Positions 43,366-56,688 are shown, counted from the first letter of the stretch. The stretch is DNA of 64,000 nucleotides from Burkholderia sp. WP9 (GCF_900104795.1 NZ_FNTG01000001.1:3658001-3722000), one strand, 5' to 3'. Program-made: numbers and translations. Notes: generated by a model from the letters alone, not told the origin.

Positions 43366-45324
43366 ATGCTCTTTCCCACAGAATTTGACGTAATCGTCGT
43401 CGGCGGCGGTCATGCCGGCACGGAAGCCGCGTTGGCTTCGGCACGCATGGGCAATACGACGCTCCTGCTGACCCACAACATCGAAACGCTCGGCCAGATG
43501 AGCTGCAACCCGTCGATTGGCGGTATTGGCAAGGGCCATCTGGTCAAGGAAGTCGACGCGCTCGGCGGTGCAATGGCGGCCGCGACGGACGAGGGCGGCA
43601 TTCAATTCCGCATCCTGAATTCATCGAAGGGCCCGGCCGTTCGTGCGACGCGCGCTCAGGCAGACCGTTTGCTGTACAAGCAGGCTATCCGCCATCGGCT
43701 GGAAAATCAGCCGAACCTTTGGTTGTTCCAGCAGGCGGTCGACGATCTGATGGTGGAAGGTGACCGCGTGGTCGGCGCCGTCACGCAGGTGGGGATCCGT
43801 TTCCGTTCGCGCGCGGTGGTGCTGACGGCTGGGACCTTCCTCGACGGCAAGATTCACGTCGGTTTGAACAACTATACCGGCGGCCGTGCCGGTGATCCGG
43901 CGTCTGTGTCGTTGTCGGCGCGTCTCAAGGAATTGAAGCTGCCGCAAGGTCGGTTGAAGACCGGGACGCCGCCGCGTATCGACGGCCGCACCATCGACTT
44001 TTCCCAGCTCGAAGAGCAGCCGGGCGATCTGGATCCGGTGCCAGTGTTCTCGTTTCTGGGGCGTGTTGAGCAGCATCCGCGGCAGGTGCCGTGTTGGGTT
44101 ACGCACACCAACGAGCGGACGCACGACATCATTCGCGGCGGCCTCGATCGTTCGCCCATGTACACCGGCGTGATCGAAGGGGTGGGGCCGCGGTATTGCC
44201 CATCGATCGAAGACAAGATTCACCGATTCGCATCGAAGGAATCGCATCAGATCTTTCTTGAGCCGGAAGGGCTGACCACCAACGAGTTTTACCCGAATGG
44301 GATCTCCACGAGCCTGCCGTTCGACGTGCAGCTGGAGTTGGTGCGTTCGATGCGCGGCTTGGAGCATGCGCATATCCTCCGGCCGGGCTATGCGATCGAG
44401 TACGACTACTTCGATCCGCGTGGACTGAAGGCTTCGCTGGAAACGAAAGTCATTAACGGGTTGTTCTTCGCCGGTCAGATCAACGGCACGACTGGCTATG
44501 AAGAAGCCGCCGCGCAGGGTTTGCTGGCTGGGATCAACGCGGGTCTGTACGTGCAAGGTAAGGAAGCATGGCGCCCTCGGCGCGATCAGGCTTACCTTGG
44601 CGTGTTGGTCGACGATCTGGTTACGCGTGGCGTGTCGGAGCCGTATCGCATGTTTACGAGCCGTGCCGAATATCGCCTGAGCCTCCGTGAAGACAATGCG
44701 GATATGCGTCTGACTGAGATCGGCCGCGAGCTGGGCGTGGTGGATGACGTTCGGTGGGATGCCTTCAGCCGCAAACGCGACGCTGTTTCACGTGAAACAG
44801 AGCGCCTTCGCACCACGTGGGTCAATCCTAAGACGTTATCGGCTGACGAGGCGACGGCCTTGCTCGGCAAGCCAATCGATCACGAGTACAGCCTGGCGGA
44901 TCTGCTGCGCCGCCCGGGTGTGTCTTACGACGGTGTTTGCGGGTTGCGTGCCGGTGCTTGCGCTGCGCCTGAAACGTTGGCGGAAGACGACGTTCTGCTT
45001 GCCCAGATCAAGGAGCAGATCGAGATCGGGATCAAATATCAGGGCTACATTGACCGTCAGGCGGGAGAGATTGAGCGGAACGAGGCGCACGAAAGCACGC
45101 GTCTACCTGAAGGATTGGATTACGCGGAAGTCCGGGGCCTTTCCTTCGAGGCGCGCCAGAAGCTTACGCAGTTCCGCCCTGAAACCATTGGTCAGGCCTC
45201 GCGCATCTCCGGCATTACGCCGGCGGCCATCTCGCTGCTTATGGTCCATTTGAAGCGTGGTTTGGGTCGTCGTCCGGCGAAACCCACTGAGCCGGGCACC
45301 GACAGCACGCCGGTGACGCAATGA
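43366..45324 (+). CDS. mnmG: tRNA uridine 5-carboxymethylaminomethyl modification enzyme MnmG (GidA)
   Basis: MnmG, with MnmE, uses FAD and tetrahydrofolate to make cmnm5U at tRNA wobble U34. The 652-residue sequence is clear: [23 protein letters not shown] for FAD binding, [24 protein letters not shown], and [16 protein letters not shown]. The C-terminal helical domain has [13 protein letters not shown]. The ATG at 43366 is chosen over a GTG four codons earlier because the family begins MLFPTEFD. A parS site lies inside the gene at 44784-44799 without breaking the frame. It overlaps rsmG by four bases. Confidence 0.97.
   Translation: MLFPTEFDVIVVGGGHAGTEAALASARMGNTTLLLTHNIETLGQMSCNPSIGGIGKGHLVKEVDALGGAMAAATDEGGIQFRILNSSKGPAVRATRAQADRLLYKQAIRHRLENQPNLWLFQQAVDDLMVEGDRVVGAVTQVGIRFRSRAVVLTAGTFLDGKIHVGLNNYTGGRAGDPASVSLSARLKELKLPQGRLKTGTPPRIDGRTIDFSQLEEQPGDLDPVPVFSFLGRVEQHPRQVPCWVTHTNERTHDIIRGGLDRSPMYTGVIEGVGPRYCPSIEDKIHRFASKESHQIFLEPEGLTTNEFYPNGISTSLPFDVQLELVRSMRGLEHAHILRPGYAIEYDYFDPRGLKASLETKVINGLFFAGQINGTTGYEEAAAQGLLAGINAGLYVQGKEAWRPRRDQAYLGVLVDDLVTRGVSEPYRMFTSRAEYRLSLREDNADMRLTEIGRELGVVDDVRWDAFSRKRDAVSRETERLRTTWVNPKTLSADEATALLGKPIDHEYSLADLLRRPGVSYDGVCGLRAGACAAPETLAEDDVLLAQIKEQIEIGIKYQGYIDRQAGEIERNEAHESTRLPEGLDYAEVRGLSFEARQKLTQFRPETIGQASRISGITPAAISLLMVHLKRGLGRRPAKPTEPGTDSTPVTQ
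44784..44799. other. parS: parS centromere site 2, inside mnmG
   Basis: A second perfect TGTTTCACGTGAAACA. In frame it encodes Val-Ser-Arg-Glu-Thr within mnmG, so the protein tolerates it. It lies 1.3 kb upstream of parA. Confidence 0.94.
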
Positions 45325-46004
45325 CGGTAGGCCAGAAGGGAAGCGGTAGGGAGGCGTTGGCGCCGCTGCTCACAGAGGGCGTGCGCGAGCTCGGCCTCGA
45401 TCTGAGCGACACGCAACTCGGCAAGCTGCTCGACTACGTCGCGTTGCTGTCGAAGTGGAACGCCGTCTATAACCTCACGGCGATCCGCGATCCGCGGCAG
45501 ATGCTGATTCAGCACATTCTGGACTCGCTTTCGATCGTGCCGCATCTGGTTCCGCTCGGGCCGTCCTCGGTACTCGATGTCGGCTCCGGCGGCGGTTTGC
45601 CGGGCATTGTGCTGGCGATTGTTTTGCCAGACTGGACGGTGACGGTGAACGACATCGTTCATAAGAAAACGGCGTTCCAGGCTCAGGCCAAGGCGGAGCT
45701 CGGCCTTGCGAATTTCTCGGTGGTGACCGGCCGAGTCGAGACTTTGCAGCCGGGCGCCGAAGTACCGGCAAAGTTCGACGTAATTGTCTCGCGCGCATTC
45801 GCAGAACTCGCGGATTTCGTTACACTGGCCCGTCATCTCGTTGCGGAGCAGGGTGCGATCTGGGCTATGAAGGGCGTACGCCCGGACGGCGAGATCGAAC
45901 GTTTGCCGGCTGGCGCCCACGTGGAACAGGTTATTCGGCTGAACGTGCCGTCGCTCGTCGCCGAGCGACACCTGATCAAGGTTTTGGTGGATGCCGGCAG
46001 CTAG
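45321..46004 (+). CDS. rsmG: 16S rRNA (guanine-N7) methyltransferase RsmG (GidB)
   Basis: RsmG methylates G527 of 16S rRNA with SAM. The 227-residue protein has the class I methyltransferase core: [27 protein letters not shown] is motif I with the SAM-binding loop, and [16 protein letters not shown] follows. [23 protein letters not shown] is the family-specific N-terminal segment. It overlaps mnmG by four bases and is followed by parA, as in many proteobacteria. Confidence 0.96.
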   Translation: MTVGQKGSGREALAPLLTEGVRELGLDLSDTQLGKLLDYVALLSKWNAVYNLTAIRDPRQMLIQHILDSLSIVPHLVPLGPSSVLDVGSGGGLPGIVLAIVLPDWTVTVNDIVHKKTAFQAQAKAELGLANFSVVTGRVETLQPGAEVPAKFDVIVSRAFAELADFVTLARHLVAEQGAIWAMKGVRPDGEIERLPAGAHVEQVIRLNVPSLVAERHLIKVLVDAGS

Positions 46005-46090
46005 CGGCGCGCTCAGGCTTGTCATGCATCCGCACCCTGTATCACCGACGATTTTCACTTTATCCAAGCAGCAAAAGGGACACACCAACG

Positions 46091-46882
46091 ATGGCAAAAA
46101 TCTTCTGCGTTGCGAACCAGAAGGGCGGCGTCGGTAAAACGACGACCACAGTCAATCTGGCCGCGAGCTTGGCAGCGCAGGGACAGCGAGTCCTTCTCAT
46201 CGACCTGGACCCGCAAGGCAACGCCACGATGGGTAGCGGCATCGACAAAGCCGCGTGCGCGAACACGGTCTACGAAGTGCTGGTGGATGGCGTCGCGGTG
46301 GCCGATGCGCGAGTGCGGCCCGAAGCCGTTGGTTACGACGTGCTCCCGGCGAACCGTGAACTCGCCGGTGCCGAGGTCGAGTTGGTCAGCGTGCAGAATC
46401 GCGAACGTCAATTGAAGGTCGCGCTCGCGGCAGTCGAAAACGAATACGATTTTGTGCTGATCGACTGTCCGCCGGCTTTGTCGCTGCTCACGCTCAACGG
46501 CCTGTGCGCCGCACACGGCGTGGTGATTCCGATGCAGTGCGAGTACTTCGCTCTCGAAGGCTTGTCAGACCTGGTCAACACGATCAAGCAGGTGCACGCG
46601 AACCTCAACCGTGACCTGAAGGTGATCGGCCTGCTGCGCGTCATGTTCGATCCGCGTATCACGTTGCAACAGCAAGTCTCAGATCAGTTGAAAGAGCATT
46701 TTGGTGACAAGGTGTTCGACGCCGTGATCCCGCGCAACGTGCGTCTTGCCGAGGCGCCCAGCTATGGTTTGCCGGGCGTGGTGTTCGACAGGGCATCGCG
46801 CGGCGCGCAAGCGTACGTGCAGTTCGGCGCGGAAATGATTGAGCGGGTGCGCGCATTGAATGACGCGCCCCAGGCATCCTAA
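46091..46882 (+). CDS. parA: Chromosome partitioning ATPase ParA
   Basis: ParA (Soj) is the DNA-binding ATPase that, with ParB and parS, moves newly replicated origins apart. The 263-residue chromosomal type starts MAKIFCVANQKGGVGKTTTTVNLA (deviant Walker A), then DLDPQGNATMGSG and FVLIDCPPALSLLTLNGL. It has no extra N-terminal DNA-binding domain, as expected of chromosomal rather than plasmid ParA. parB follows 18 bases later. Confidence 0.97.
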   Translation: MAKIFCVANQKGGVGKTTTTVNLAASLAAQGQRVLLIDLDPQGNATMGSGIDKAACANTVYEVLVDGVAVADARVRPEAVGYDVLPANRELAGAEVELVSVQNRERQLKVALAAVENEYDFVLIDCPPALSLLTLNGLCAAHGVVIPMQCEYFALEGLSDLVNTIKQVHANLNRDLKVIGLLRVMFDPRITLQQQVSDQLKEHFGDKVFDAVIPRNVRLAEAPSYGLPGVVFDRASRGAQAYVQFGAEMIERVRALNDAPQAS

Positions 46883-46900
46883 GTGGATCGGGAAAGCACG

Positions 46901-47788
46901 ATGAACGCAGTAGCGAGAAAGAAGGGGTTGGGACGAGGCCTGGAAGCATTGCTTGGCGGCACTGCGGACATCACGGAGGCGGTGACGATAGAGGGTGCTC
47001 CGAACGTGCTGCCACTCAGCAAGTTGCAGGCGGGCAAATACCAGCCGCGTACGCGTATGGATGAAGGCGCATTGCAGGAGCTGGCGGCCAGCATCCGGGC
47101 GCAGGGCTTGATGCAGCCGATTCTCGTGCGGCCCGTCTCCGCGGACAAGTACGAGATCATTGCCGGCGAGCGGCGTTTCCGCGCGGCGCGTCTCGCAGGT
47201 CTCGACGAAGTACCGGTGCTGGTGAAGAACGTGCCGGACCAGGCCGCCGCCGCGATGGCGCTGATCGAGAATATTCAGCGCGAAGATCTGAATCCGTTGG
47301 AAGAAGCGCAGGGCATCCAGCGCTTGCTCGACGAGTTCAATTTCACGCACGAACAGGCGGCGGAGTCGGTCGGCCGATCGCGTAGTGCCGTGTCGAATCT
47401 GCTGCGCTTGCTCAATCTGGCGTCGCCCGTACAGACGATGCTGCTGGCCGGCGATCTCGACATGGGGCATGCCCGCGCGCTGTTGGCCGTCGACGCTGCA
47501 ACGCAGATTACGCTGGCCAACCAGGTTATCAACAAGCGCATGTCGGTGCGCGAAACCGAAAAGCTGGTAACGACGACGACCAAAGCCGCGCCAGCAGTGA
47601 AGGCGCGTGCGAATCCGGACGGTGGTCGCGATACGCGACGACTCGAAGAAGAGTTGTCGGATTTGCTGGCGGCGACGGTCAAGATCAAACTCGGCCGACG
47701 CGGGCGAGGGCAGGTACTCGTGGACTTCGGCGATCTGGACGCGCTGGAAGGCATCTTGGTGAGGTTGCGCGGCAACGCCACCGCCTGA
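46901..47788 (+). CDS. parB: Chromosome partitioning protein ParB
   Basis: ParB binds parS, loads CTP and spreads along DNA. The 295-residue protein has RKKGLGRGLEALLGG at the start, the CTP-binding GERRFRAARLAGL, AMALIENIQREDLNPLEEAQ and the helix-turn-helix EQAAESVGRSRSAVSNLLRLL. The C-terminal dimerisation helices follow. The ATG at 46901 is preferred over a GTG at 46883 because GGGAAAG lies just before it. Two parS sites lie upstream at 43.2 and 44.8 kb. Confidence 0.96.
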   Translation: MNAVARKKGLGRGLEALLGGTADITEAVTIEGAPNVLPLSKLQAGKYQPRTRMDEGALQELAASIRAQGLMQPILVRPVSADKYEIIAGERRFRAARLAGLDEVPVLVKNVPDQAAAAMALIENIQREDLNPLEEAQGIQRLLDEFNFTHEQAAESVGRSRSAVSNLLRLLNLASPVQTMLLAGDLDMGHARALLAVDAATQITLANQVINKRMSVRETEKLVTTTTKAAPAVKARANPDGGRDTRRLEEELSDLLAATVKIKLGRRGRGQVLVDFGDLDALEGILVRLRGNATA

Positions 47789-47924
47789 TCGGCGCGTTGA
47801 ACGTGAGTGGCAACGAAGGCTTGCGATCAGGCTCAATACAGATCGCAAGCTATTTGGTGCGCTGCGCGCCTTTGGCGCCGCAGCTTTCCTGGCGAGTCGC
47901 AAACACATAGAGATTGGGCCCGAC

Positions 47925-47938
47925 TTGATGCATGTCAA
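47925..47938. promoter_or_regulatory. FNR/ANR-like box
   Basis: TTGATGCATGTCAA matches the FNR consensus TTGAT-N4-ATCAA in nine of ten positions. A TATATTT lies 13 bases downstream. The nearest downstream gene is atpI, about 670 bases away. Confidence 0.45.
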
Positions 47939-48498
47939 ACGGCCTATATTTAATGGATTCCTAAATAAATGCGGCGATAAATAATCAGGATCGCTGATAT
48001 ATTGGTCTGATCGCGCCGTTGGGGCGATGCCGAGCGCCGATGCGTTTGCAATGCCGCCTGATTCGCGTCAAGCATCCCGAGAGCGGTCGCGTCACCAACT
48101 CCGCGCTGATGAATTCACGAAGTAGGGCGTGCCCGAAACGAAAGGCGAAAGCGCATGCCGTTCTCGGTCGCCCATTCATTCGGCGCGGCGGTGTGATTAC
48201 GGCGATCCCTCTTGTCATCGACACACACGAGTTTCCGAATACGCTCGCGCCGAGTCGCCGCCTAACTGGTGCCAACCCGTATGTCCACCTGCGGAGGCAA
48301 AAATCGGCGTTTGTTGCATTTTCGAGACGTCTGCTACTGCGTTTAAACGACCTGTCGGCGAGTGCAAAGTCGCTTGATCCAAACCGCATGATTTGACGCC
48401 CCCCGACAGCCTTACATTTGACGTGTTTCGTACCGCCAGGCAGCTGTTCCCGCATCGTGAGGAGGCTTTTCACGCCGGTTATTGAACGGCCTAAAGTC

Positions 48499-48527
48499 TT
48501 GAATTGCCTGCAACTATCGCTTACAAT
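48499..48527 (+). promoter_or_regulatory. Sigma70 promoter of the atp operon
   Basis: TTGAAT (48499-48504), a 17-base spacer, then TACAAT (48522-48527). This gives a 5' leader of about 70 bases before atpI. Confidence 0.75.
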
Positions 48528-48606
48528 CGCCCGGATTTAATTGCACGGCAACCCCGTAATGGCAGCGTAAGCTCGCGGGCTGGAACAAGACTTTCGGAAC
48601 ACTGCG

Positions 48607-49152
48607 ATGGCGGTCAAAACGTCGAATCAAGCGCCGAAGAATGGGCACGACGAACACCGCGCTGAACGCAAAGATTCCGTTGCGTCCACCGGTCAGCAAG
48701 CGACACCTGATGAAGCGTGGGATGTCGAGCAGCAAGATAACAATATCGTTCCGCTCACGCGGGCTGAAGCTGAAAAGCTGTTTGGTCCCAACGTGAGCCG
48801 TCCATCGCGCGTTACGCCTTTCAAGGTCGTGGCAGCGCAAATGGCTTTGTCCCTGGGTGCTACGCTGGTGTGGTGGCTGTTCTACAAGCCGCCGGGCGCT
48901 GCTGCGCTGTCCGCGTTCCTGGGAGGAGCGATCTGCTGGGTGCCGGGCGCGTTGTTCGCGGCACGGCTTAGAACGCTGAGCGGCGCCGAAACAGTCATGA
49001 GCTGGATGATCGGCGAAGCGCTCAAAATGGGGACAACGATCGCGATGTTCGTAGCCATCGCCTTCTGGTATCACGACGTACGCTGGGTTCCGCTGCTCGT
49101 GACCTACCTCATCGCGCTCAAGACGTACTGGATTGCCTTGGCCTGGCGCTAA
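48607..49152 (+). CDS. atpI: ATP synthase assembly protein AtpI
   Basis: AtpI is a small membrane protein at the head of atp operons that helps assemble the c-ring. The 181-residue protein has a charged N-terminal part of about 75 residues followed by four hydrophobic helices, including ALSLGATLVWWLFY and LIALKTYWIALAW. The N-terminal extension is longer than in E. coli (about 126 residues), as is common in beta-proteobacteria. It follows the promoter directly. Confidence 0.85.
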   Translation: MAVKTSNQAPKNGHDEHRAERKDSVASTGQQATPDEAWDVEQQDNNIVPLTRAEAEKLFGPNVSRPSRVTPFKVVAAQMALSLGATLVWWLFYKPPGAAALSAFLGGAICWVPGALFAARLRTLSGAETVMSWMIGEALKMGTTIAMFVAIAFWYHDVRWVPLLVTYLIALKTYWIALAWR

Positions 49153-49239
49153 GGTAGCAGCAACAAAAGTGGCAGCAAAAAAGTAGCAGCAAAAAATTCA
49201 GGCCGGCGCGCAGCGCCGGCAACAGGTGTGCGGATATGA

Positions 49240-50181
<942 letters not shown>

Positions 50182-50239
50182 CCTGCGCCGTCGACAAAAG
50201 ATTCATCGTTTTTTAAATCCCAGTTCCAACCAGTTCTAA

Positions 50240-50533
<294 letters not shown>

Positions 50534-50671
50534 GGTTCCTCGGAAGTTTGCGCCTGAGCTATAACTAGTGAGGGCGCAGGGCGGAACGGGCACTCGGGCG
50601 CTGATCGAACACAGAATCGATGAGCGCCTTGCCGTTTCACTTTCCGAACTAGCAACGTTTAAGGAAACACC

Positions 50672-51142
50672 GTGAATCTCAACGCAACCCTGTTTGCGCA
50701 AATGGTCGTGTTCCTGATCCTCGCGTGGTTCACGATGAAGTTCGTGTGGCCGCCGCTGATCAACGCCCTCGACGAGCGCTCGAAGAAGATTGCTGACGGT
50801 TTGTCGGCTGCTGAAAAGGGCAAGGCAGAACTCGAAGCCGCTCACAAGCGCGTCGACCAGGAACTCGCTCAGGCACGCAACGACGGTCAGCAACGTATTG
50901 CTGACGCGGAAAAGCGCGCTGTGGCAGTCGCTGACGAAATCAAGGCTCAAGCACAAGCTGAAGCCGCTCGCATCATCGCGCAAGCGAAGGCCGACGCGGA
51001 ACAGCAAGTCGTGAAAGCGCGCGAAACGCTGCGCGGCGAAGTTGCTGCACTCGCCGTGAAGGGCGCTGAACAGATCCTGAAGCGCGAAGTCGACCAGGCA
51101 GCTCACGCTGACCTGCTGAATCAACTGAAAGCCGAGCTCTGA
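50672..51142 (+). CDS. atpF: ATP synthase Fo subunit b
   Basis: Subunit b is the peripheral stalk. The 156-residue protein has one N-terminal helix ([23 protein letters not shown]) and a long charged coiled coil rich in Ala, Glu, Lys and Gln. The start codon is GTG with AAGGA upstream. It overlaps nothing and ends two bases before atpH. Confidence 0.96.
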   Translation: MNLNATLFAQMVVFLILAWFTMKFVWPPLINALDERSKKIADGLSAAEKGKAELEAAHKRVDQELAQARNDGQQRIADAEKRAVAVADEIKAQAQAEAARIIAQAKADAEQQVVKARETLRGEVAALAVKGAEQILKREVDQAAHADLLNQLKAEL

Positions 51143-51144
51143 TC

Positions 51145-51684
51145 ATGGCCGAACTTGCAACCATCGCCCGTCCGTACGCAGAAGCGCTGTTTGGCGTGGC
51201 CGAAGCTGGTGACATCGCCGCCTGGTCCACGCTCGTGCAGGAGCTGGCACAGGTTGCGCGTCTGCCCGAAGTGCTGTCGATCGCCTCGAGCCCGAAAGTA
51301 AGCCGCGCCCAGGTCAGCGAACTGCTGCTCACCGCGGTCAAGTCGCCGCTCAAGGACAACGCACAAGCGAAGAATCTGGTGCAAATGCTGGTGGACAACC
51401 ATCGCCTGCAATTGCTGCCGGAAATCGCCGTGCAGTTCGAAGAGTTGAAGAACGCCCGCGAAGGGGCGGCCGATGTGCTGATCGTCAGCGCATTCCCGCT
51501 CGAAGGCGCGCAGTTGAATGACCTCGTCGCAAGTCTCGAACGCAAGTTCAAACGCAAGCTGAAGCCGACGATCGAAGTCGACTCGTCGTTGATCGGCGGC
51601 GTGCGCGTGACGGTCGGCGACGAAGTGCTCGATACCTCGGTCCGCGCGCGGCTTGCCAGCATGCAGACGGCTCTGACGGCCTGA
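51145..51684 (+). CDS. atpH: ATP synthase F1 subunit delta
   Basis: Delta joins the stalk to the top of F1. The 179-residue protein begins with [16 protein letters not shown], the family opening, and contains [19 protein letters not shown] and the C-terminal [26 protein letters not shown]. Confidence 0.96.
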   Translation: MAELATIARPYAEALFGVAEAGDIAAWSTLVQELAQVARLPEVLSIASSPKVSRAQVSELLLTAVKSPLKDNAQAKNLVQMLVDNHRLQLLPEIAVQFEELKNAREGAADVLIVSAFPLEGAQLNDLVASLERKFKRKLKPTIEVDSSLIGGVRVTVGDEVLDTSVRARLASMQTALTA

Positions 51685-51742
51685 AGCGCCCAAGGCGCTG
51701 AAGCGGCTGGCACGCAACAGAATTGACTATCAGGAGCGAATA

Positions 51743-53284
51743 ATGCAACTCAATCCCTCTGAGATCAGCGAGCTGATCAAGAGCCGGATCCAGGGCCTTG
51801 AAGCGAGCGCAGACGTTCGCAACCAGGGCACTGTGATCTCCGTGACCGACGGTATCGTGCGCATCCACGGCCTGTCGGAAGTGATGCAGGGCGAAATGCT
51901 CGAATTCCCGGGCAACACCTTCGGTCTCGCACTGAACCTCGAGCGCGACTCGGTCGGCGCCGTGATTCTGGGTGAGTACGAACACATTTCGGAAGGCGAC
52001 GTCGTCAAGACGACGGGCCGTATTCTGGAAGTGCCGGTGGGTCCGGAACTGCTCGGCCGCGTGGTCGACGCGCTCGGCAACCCGATCGACGGCAAGGGCC
52101 CGATCAACGCGAAGAAGACCGACGCAATCGAAAAGATTGCTCCGGGCGTGATCTGGCGTAAGTCGGTTTCGGAACCGGTCCAAACCGGTCTGAAGTCGAT
52201 CGACGCGATGGTGCCGGTTGGCCGTGGCCAGCGTGAGCTGATCATCGGCGACCGCCAGTGCGGCAAGACCGCAGTCGCAGTCGACACGATCATCAACCAG
52301 AAGGGCAAGAACCTCTTCTGTATCTACGTCGCGATCGGCCAGAAGGCTTCGTCGATCATGAACGTGGTGCGCAAGCTGGAAGAAACCGGCGCGCTCGAAT
52401 ACACGATCGTCGTGGCCGCTTCGGCTTCGGAATCGGCTGCCATGCAGTACCTGGCACCGTACGCCGGCTGCACGATGGGCGAATACTTCCGCGACCGCGG
52501 TCAAGACGCACTGATCGTTTATGACGACTTGACCAAGCAAGCTTGGGCATACCGTCAGATCTCGCTGCTGCTGCGCCGTCCGCCGGGCCGTGAAGCTTAC
52601 CCGGGTGACGTGTTCTATCTGCACTCGCGTCTCCTGGAACGTGCGGCTCGCGTGTCGGAAGACTACGTCGAGAAGTTCACGAACGGTGAAGTGAAGGGCA
52701 AGAGCGGTTCGCTGACGGCACTGCCGGTCATTGAAACGCAAGCAGGCGACGTGACCGCATTCGTTCCGACGAACGTGATCTCGATTACCGACGGCCAGAT
52801 CTTCCTGGAAACCGACCTCTTCAACGCAGGTATCCGCCCGGCAATTAACGCCGGCGTGTCGGTGTCGCGCGTCGGTGGCGCGGCTCAAACGAAGGTCGTG
52901 AAGAAGCTGTCGGGCGGTATCCGTACCGACCTCGCGCAGTACCGTGAACTGGCCGCGTTCGCGCAGTTCGCGTCGGATCTCGACGAAGCAACCCGCAAGC
53001 AACTGGAACGCGGCCGCCGCGTGACGGAGCTGCTGAAGCAGCCGCAATATCAGCCGCTGCAAGTGTGGGAGCTGGCTGTCGCGCTGTTCGCAGCGAACAA
53101 CGGTTACCTCGACGATCTGGAAGTTTCGCAAGTGCTGCCGTTCGAAAAGGGCCTGCGCGACTACCTGAAGTCGAAGCACGCTGACCTGATCAAGCGCGTC
53201 GAAGACACCAAGGAACTCTCGAAGGACGACGAAGGCCTGCTGCACACGGCCCTCAAAGACTTCAAGAAGTCCGGCGCTTATTGA
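51743..53284 (+). CDS. atpA: ATP synthase F1 subunit alpha
   Basis: Alpha carries the non-catalytic nucleotide sites. The 513-residue sequence has the P-loop [38 protein letters not shown] and the catalytic-site Arg in [13 protein letters not shown]. It is highly conserved and the expected length. The atpH-atpA gap is about 60 bases and has an AGGAG site. Confidence 0.98.
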   Translation: MQLNPSEISELIKSRIQGLEASADVRNQGTVISVTDGIVRIHGLSEVMQGEMLEFPGNTFGLALNLERDSVGAVILGEYEHISEGDVVKTTGRILEVPVGPELLGRVVDALGNPIDGKGPINAKKTDAIEKIAPGVIWRKSVSEPVQTGLKSIDAMVPVGRGQRELIIGDRQCGKTAVAVDTIINQKGKNLFCIYVAIGQKASSIMNVVRKLEETGALEYTIVVAASASESAAMQYLAPYAGCTMGEYFRDRGQDALIVYDDLTKQAWAYRQISLLLRRPPGREAYPGDVFYLHSRLLERAARVSEDYVEKFTNGEVKGKSGSLTALPVIETQAGDVTAFVPTNVISITDGQIFLETDLFNAGIRPAINAGVSVSRVGGAAQTKVVKKLSGGIRTDLAQYRELAAFAQFASDLDEATRKQLERGRRVTELLKQPQYQPLQVWELAVALFAANNGYLDDLEVSQVLPFEKGLRDYLKSKHADLIKRVEDTKELSKDDEGLLHTALKDFKKSGAY

Positions 53285-53364
53285 TCCGCGAGTGACCCGC
53301 AAGGCATAAACGGACCTTGAAGCGGCGCGGGCCGCAGGAAACTGAACCCGTGCTGCTTCGATCG

Positions 53365-53406
53365 CTTTGCATGGGACCCGAGTAACCGCTAAAGCGGCAA
53401 CTCGGG
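53365..53406 (+). ncRNA. Structured RNA element, copy 1, ahead of atpG
   Basis: The motif TTTGCATGGGACCCGAGTAA is followed by a hairpin: outer stem CCCGAGT/ACTCGGG and inner stem CCGC/GCGG around the loop TAAA. It ends 5 bases before the atpG Shine-Dalgarno AAGGAG. Two related copies precede atpC. The inner stem varies between copies while pairing is kept. Confidence 0.65.
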
Positions 53407-53423
53407 CCGACAAGGAGCAAGCA

Positions 53424-54308
53424 ATGGCTGGAATGAAGGAAATTCGCGGCAAGATCAAGAGCGTGCAAAACACGCGCAAGATCACGAAAGCGATGGAGAT
53501 GGTGGCCGCATCGAAGATGCGCCGCGCTCAAGAGCGTATGCGCGCTGCTCGCCCGTATGCTGACAAGGTCCGCGATATCGCTGCACACATGAGCCGTGCG
53601 AACCCGGAGTATCGTCACCCGTTCATGGTGTCGAACGAAGGCGCGAAGACGGCCGGCATCATCCTCGTCACGACCGATAAAGGTTTGTGCGGCGGCATGA
53701 ACACCAACGTGCTGCGCGCGTCGCTGCAGAAGTTCAAGGAACTGGAAGGCCAGGGCAAGACGATCGAAGCAACTGCGATCGGCACCAAGGGTCTGGGTTT
53801 CCTGAACCGTCTGCGCGCCAAGGTGGTGTCGAATGTCGTGCATCTGGGCGACACGCCGCATCTGGAAAAGCTGATCGGCGCGGTGAAGGTGCAACTCGAC
53901 CTGTACTCGGAAGGCAAGGTTTCGGCGGTGTACCTGGCGTACACGCGCTTCGTCAATACGATGAAGCAGGAGCCGGTGATCGAGCAACTGCTGCCGCTGT
54001 CGGCAGATCAGTTCGAGCGCAAGGAAGAAGACGGCACGACGCCGAGCACGCAGTGGGACTACATCTACGAGCCGGACGCGCAGGCAGTGGTGGACGAACT
54101 GCTGGTGCGTTATGTCGAAGCGCTGGTCTATCAGGCCGTCGCGGAAAACATGGCATCGGAACAGTCGGCACGGATGGTTGCGATGAAGGCCGCTTCGGAC
54201 AACGCGAAGACGGTCATCAACGAACTGCAGCTCGTGTACAACAAGAGCCGTCAGGCCGCGATCACGAAAGAACTGTCGGAAATCGTCGGTGGCGCGGCGG
54301 CAGTCTGA
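53424..54308 (+). CDS. atpG: ATP synthase F1 subunit gamma
   Basis: Gamma is the central rotor shaft. The 294-residue protein begins [36 protein letters not shown], the family signature. It ends in a long C-terminal helix with [36 protein letters not shown]. It is coupled to a structured RNA element just upstream. The ATG at 53424 follows AAGGAG. Confidence 0.97.
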   Translation: MAGMKEIRGKIKSVQNTRKITKAMEMVAASKMRRAQERMRAARPYADKVRDIAAHMSRANPEYRHPFMVSNEGAKTAGIILVTTDKGLCGGMNTNVLRASLQKFKELEGQGKTIEATAIGTKGLGFLNRLRAKVVSNVVHLGDTPHLEKLIGAVKVQLDLYSEGKVSAVYLAYTRFVNTMKQEPVIEQLLPLSADQFERKEEDGTTPSTQWDYIYEPDAQAVVDELLVRYVEALVYQAVAENMASEQSARMVAMKAASDNAKTVINELQLVYNKSRQAAITKELSEIVGGAAAV

Positions 54309-54405
54309 CCTTAACGGTCAAACACGCCGCTTCGTGTGCGCCTTCGTGGCGCACCCACCTGGGCGGCCCCATCGAAATTGCGCCTTTGCGCGAGTGAAGA
54401 ATTGA

Positions 54406-55818
<1,413 letters not shown>

Positions 55819-55920
55819 AGGTCGGGTGTAACGAAGCGGGCGTCGGTTCTCGCGCGGAACGGATACTATTAAAGGTATCGGGATCGCAAAGCCGGCGCCT
55901 CTTAATACGCTCAACCCAGC

Positions 55921-55964
55921 CTTGCATGGGACGACAGTAAGCGTTAAAGCGCTCGCTCTCGTCG
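55921..55964 (+). ncRNA. Structured RNA element, copy 2, ahead of atpC
   Basis: CTTGCATGGGACGACAGTAA is followed by an inner stem GCGT/GCGC with the loop TAAA, and an outer stem GACGACAG/CTCTCGTC with one mismatch. The sequence before the stem and the loop are shared with copies 1 and 3. It is placed 66 bases before copy 3. Confidence 0.6.
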
Positions 55965-55967
55965 AGC

Positions 55968-56010
55968 TTTGCAGGGGACCCGAGTAAGCGCTAAAGCGCC
56001 AACTCTGGTC
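55968..56010 (+). ncRNA. Structured RNA element, copy 3, ahead of atpC
   Basis: TTTGCAGGGGACCCGAGTAA is followed by an inner stem GCGC/GCGC with loop TAAA and an outer stem GACCCGAGT/ACTCTGGTC with one mismatch. It ends five bases before the AGGAG site of atpC, the same position as copy 1 relative to atpG. Confidence 0.65.
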
Positions 56011-56029
56011 GTCACAGGAGTCGACACTT

Positions 56030-56455
56030 ATGGCAACAATCAAGGTAGACGTCGTCAGCGCGGAAGAGCAGATCTTCTCGGGTCAGGCGAAGTTCGTCGC
56101 GCTGCCGGGCGAAGCGGGTGAACTCGGCATTCTGCCGGGACACACGCCGCTCATCACGCGGATTCGTCCGGGTGCGGTGCGAATCGAAGCTGAAAATGGC
56201 GAGGAAGAGTTTGTTTTCGTCGCCGGCGGCATTCTCGAAATCCAGCCGGGCGCTGTGACGGTTCTCGCCGACACGGCGATCCGCGGCAAGGATCTCGACG
56301 AAGCCAAGGCTGAAGATGCACGCAAGCGTGCGGAAGAAGCGCTGCAGAACACGGGTTCGAACCTCGAATACGCGACCGCGCAAGCGGAACTGGCGTATGC
56401 GACGGCTCAGCTCGCTGCGATTCAGCGTCTGCGCAAGCTGCGCGGTCAGCACTAA
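56030..56455 (+). CDS. atpC: ATP synthase F1 subunit epsilon
   Basis: Epsilon is the rotor-foot subunit that couples and inhibits the enzyme. The 141-residue protein has the beta-sandwich start [39 protein letters not shown] and a C-terminal pair of helices with [12 protein letters not shown]. It is the last gene of the operon; a terminator follows at 56474. Confidence 0.96.
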   Translation: MATIKVDVVSAEEQIFSGQAKFVALPGEAGELGILPGHTPLITRIRPGAVRIEAENGEEEFVFVAGGILEIQPGAVTVLADTAIRGKDLDEAKAEDARKRAEEALQNTGSNLEYATAQAELAYATAQLAAIQRLRKLRGQH

Positions 56456-56473
56456 GCAACACGTATCAGAGAG

Positions 56474-56501
56474 AAAGCAGCCTTCTTGGCTGCTTTTTTT
56501 T
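56474..56501 (+). terminator. Rho-independent terminator of the atp operon
   Basis: AAAGCAGCC/GGCTGCTTT with a five-base loop and a T run of eight. Confidence 0.9.
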
Positions 56502-56688
56502 GACCTTTAATTGACGTTTACGGAAAGGTCAGCAAAATTGTGGTCGAGCATTGATGGATGCCACGCTTTAATAGATGGTGATGCGCTGCGGGTAAGACTT
56601 GATGCCTGACGGACACATGCCGATGGCACAATCGATTTCAAATTCATTTCAATAAGCGAGCTTCCGCTCAGTTCACGGAGACAACACC

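Larger units (their letters stand above)
47789..48606. other. Long region between parB and atpI
   Basis: About 820 bases. It holds a 9-bp inverted repeat just after parB (CTTGCGATC/GATCGCAAG, 47820-47849), an FNR-like box and the atp promoter. It also has a noisy open frame (48019-48396, about 125 codons) without recognisable similarity. I do not call that frame a gene, but a decayed one is possible. Confidence 0.45.

Noticed and set aside
48019..48396. Open frame of 125 codons between parB and atpI
   Set aside because: No similarity that I can recognise, a competing frame on the other strand, and no Shine-Dalgarno site. It is recorded only as part of the gap.
51548..53485. Minus-strand open frame of 645 codons
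   Set aside because: It is the antisense shadow of atpA, with no family features.
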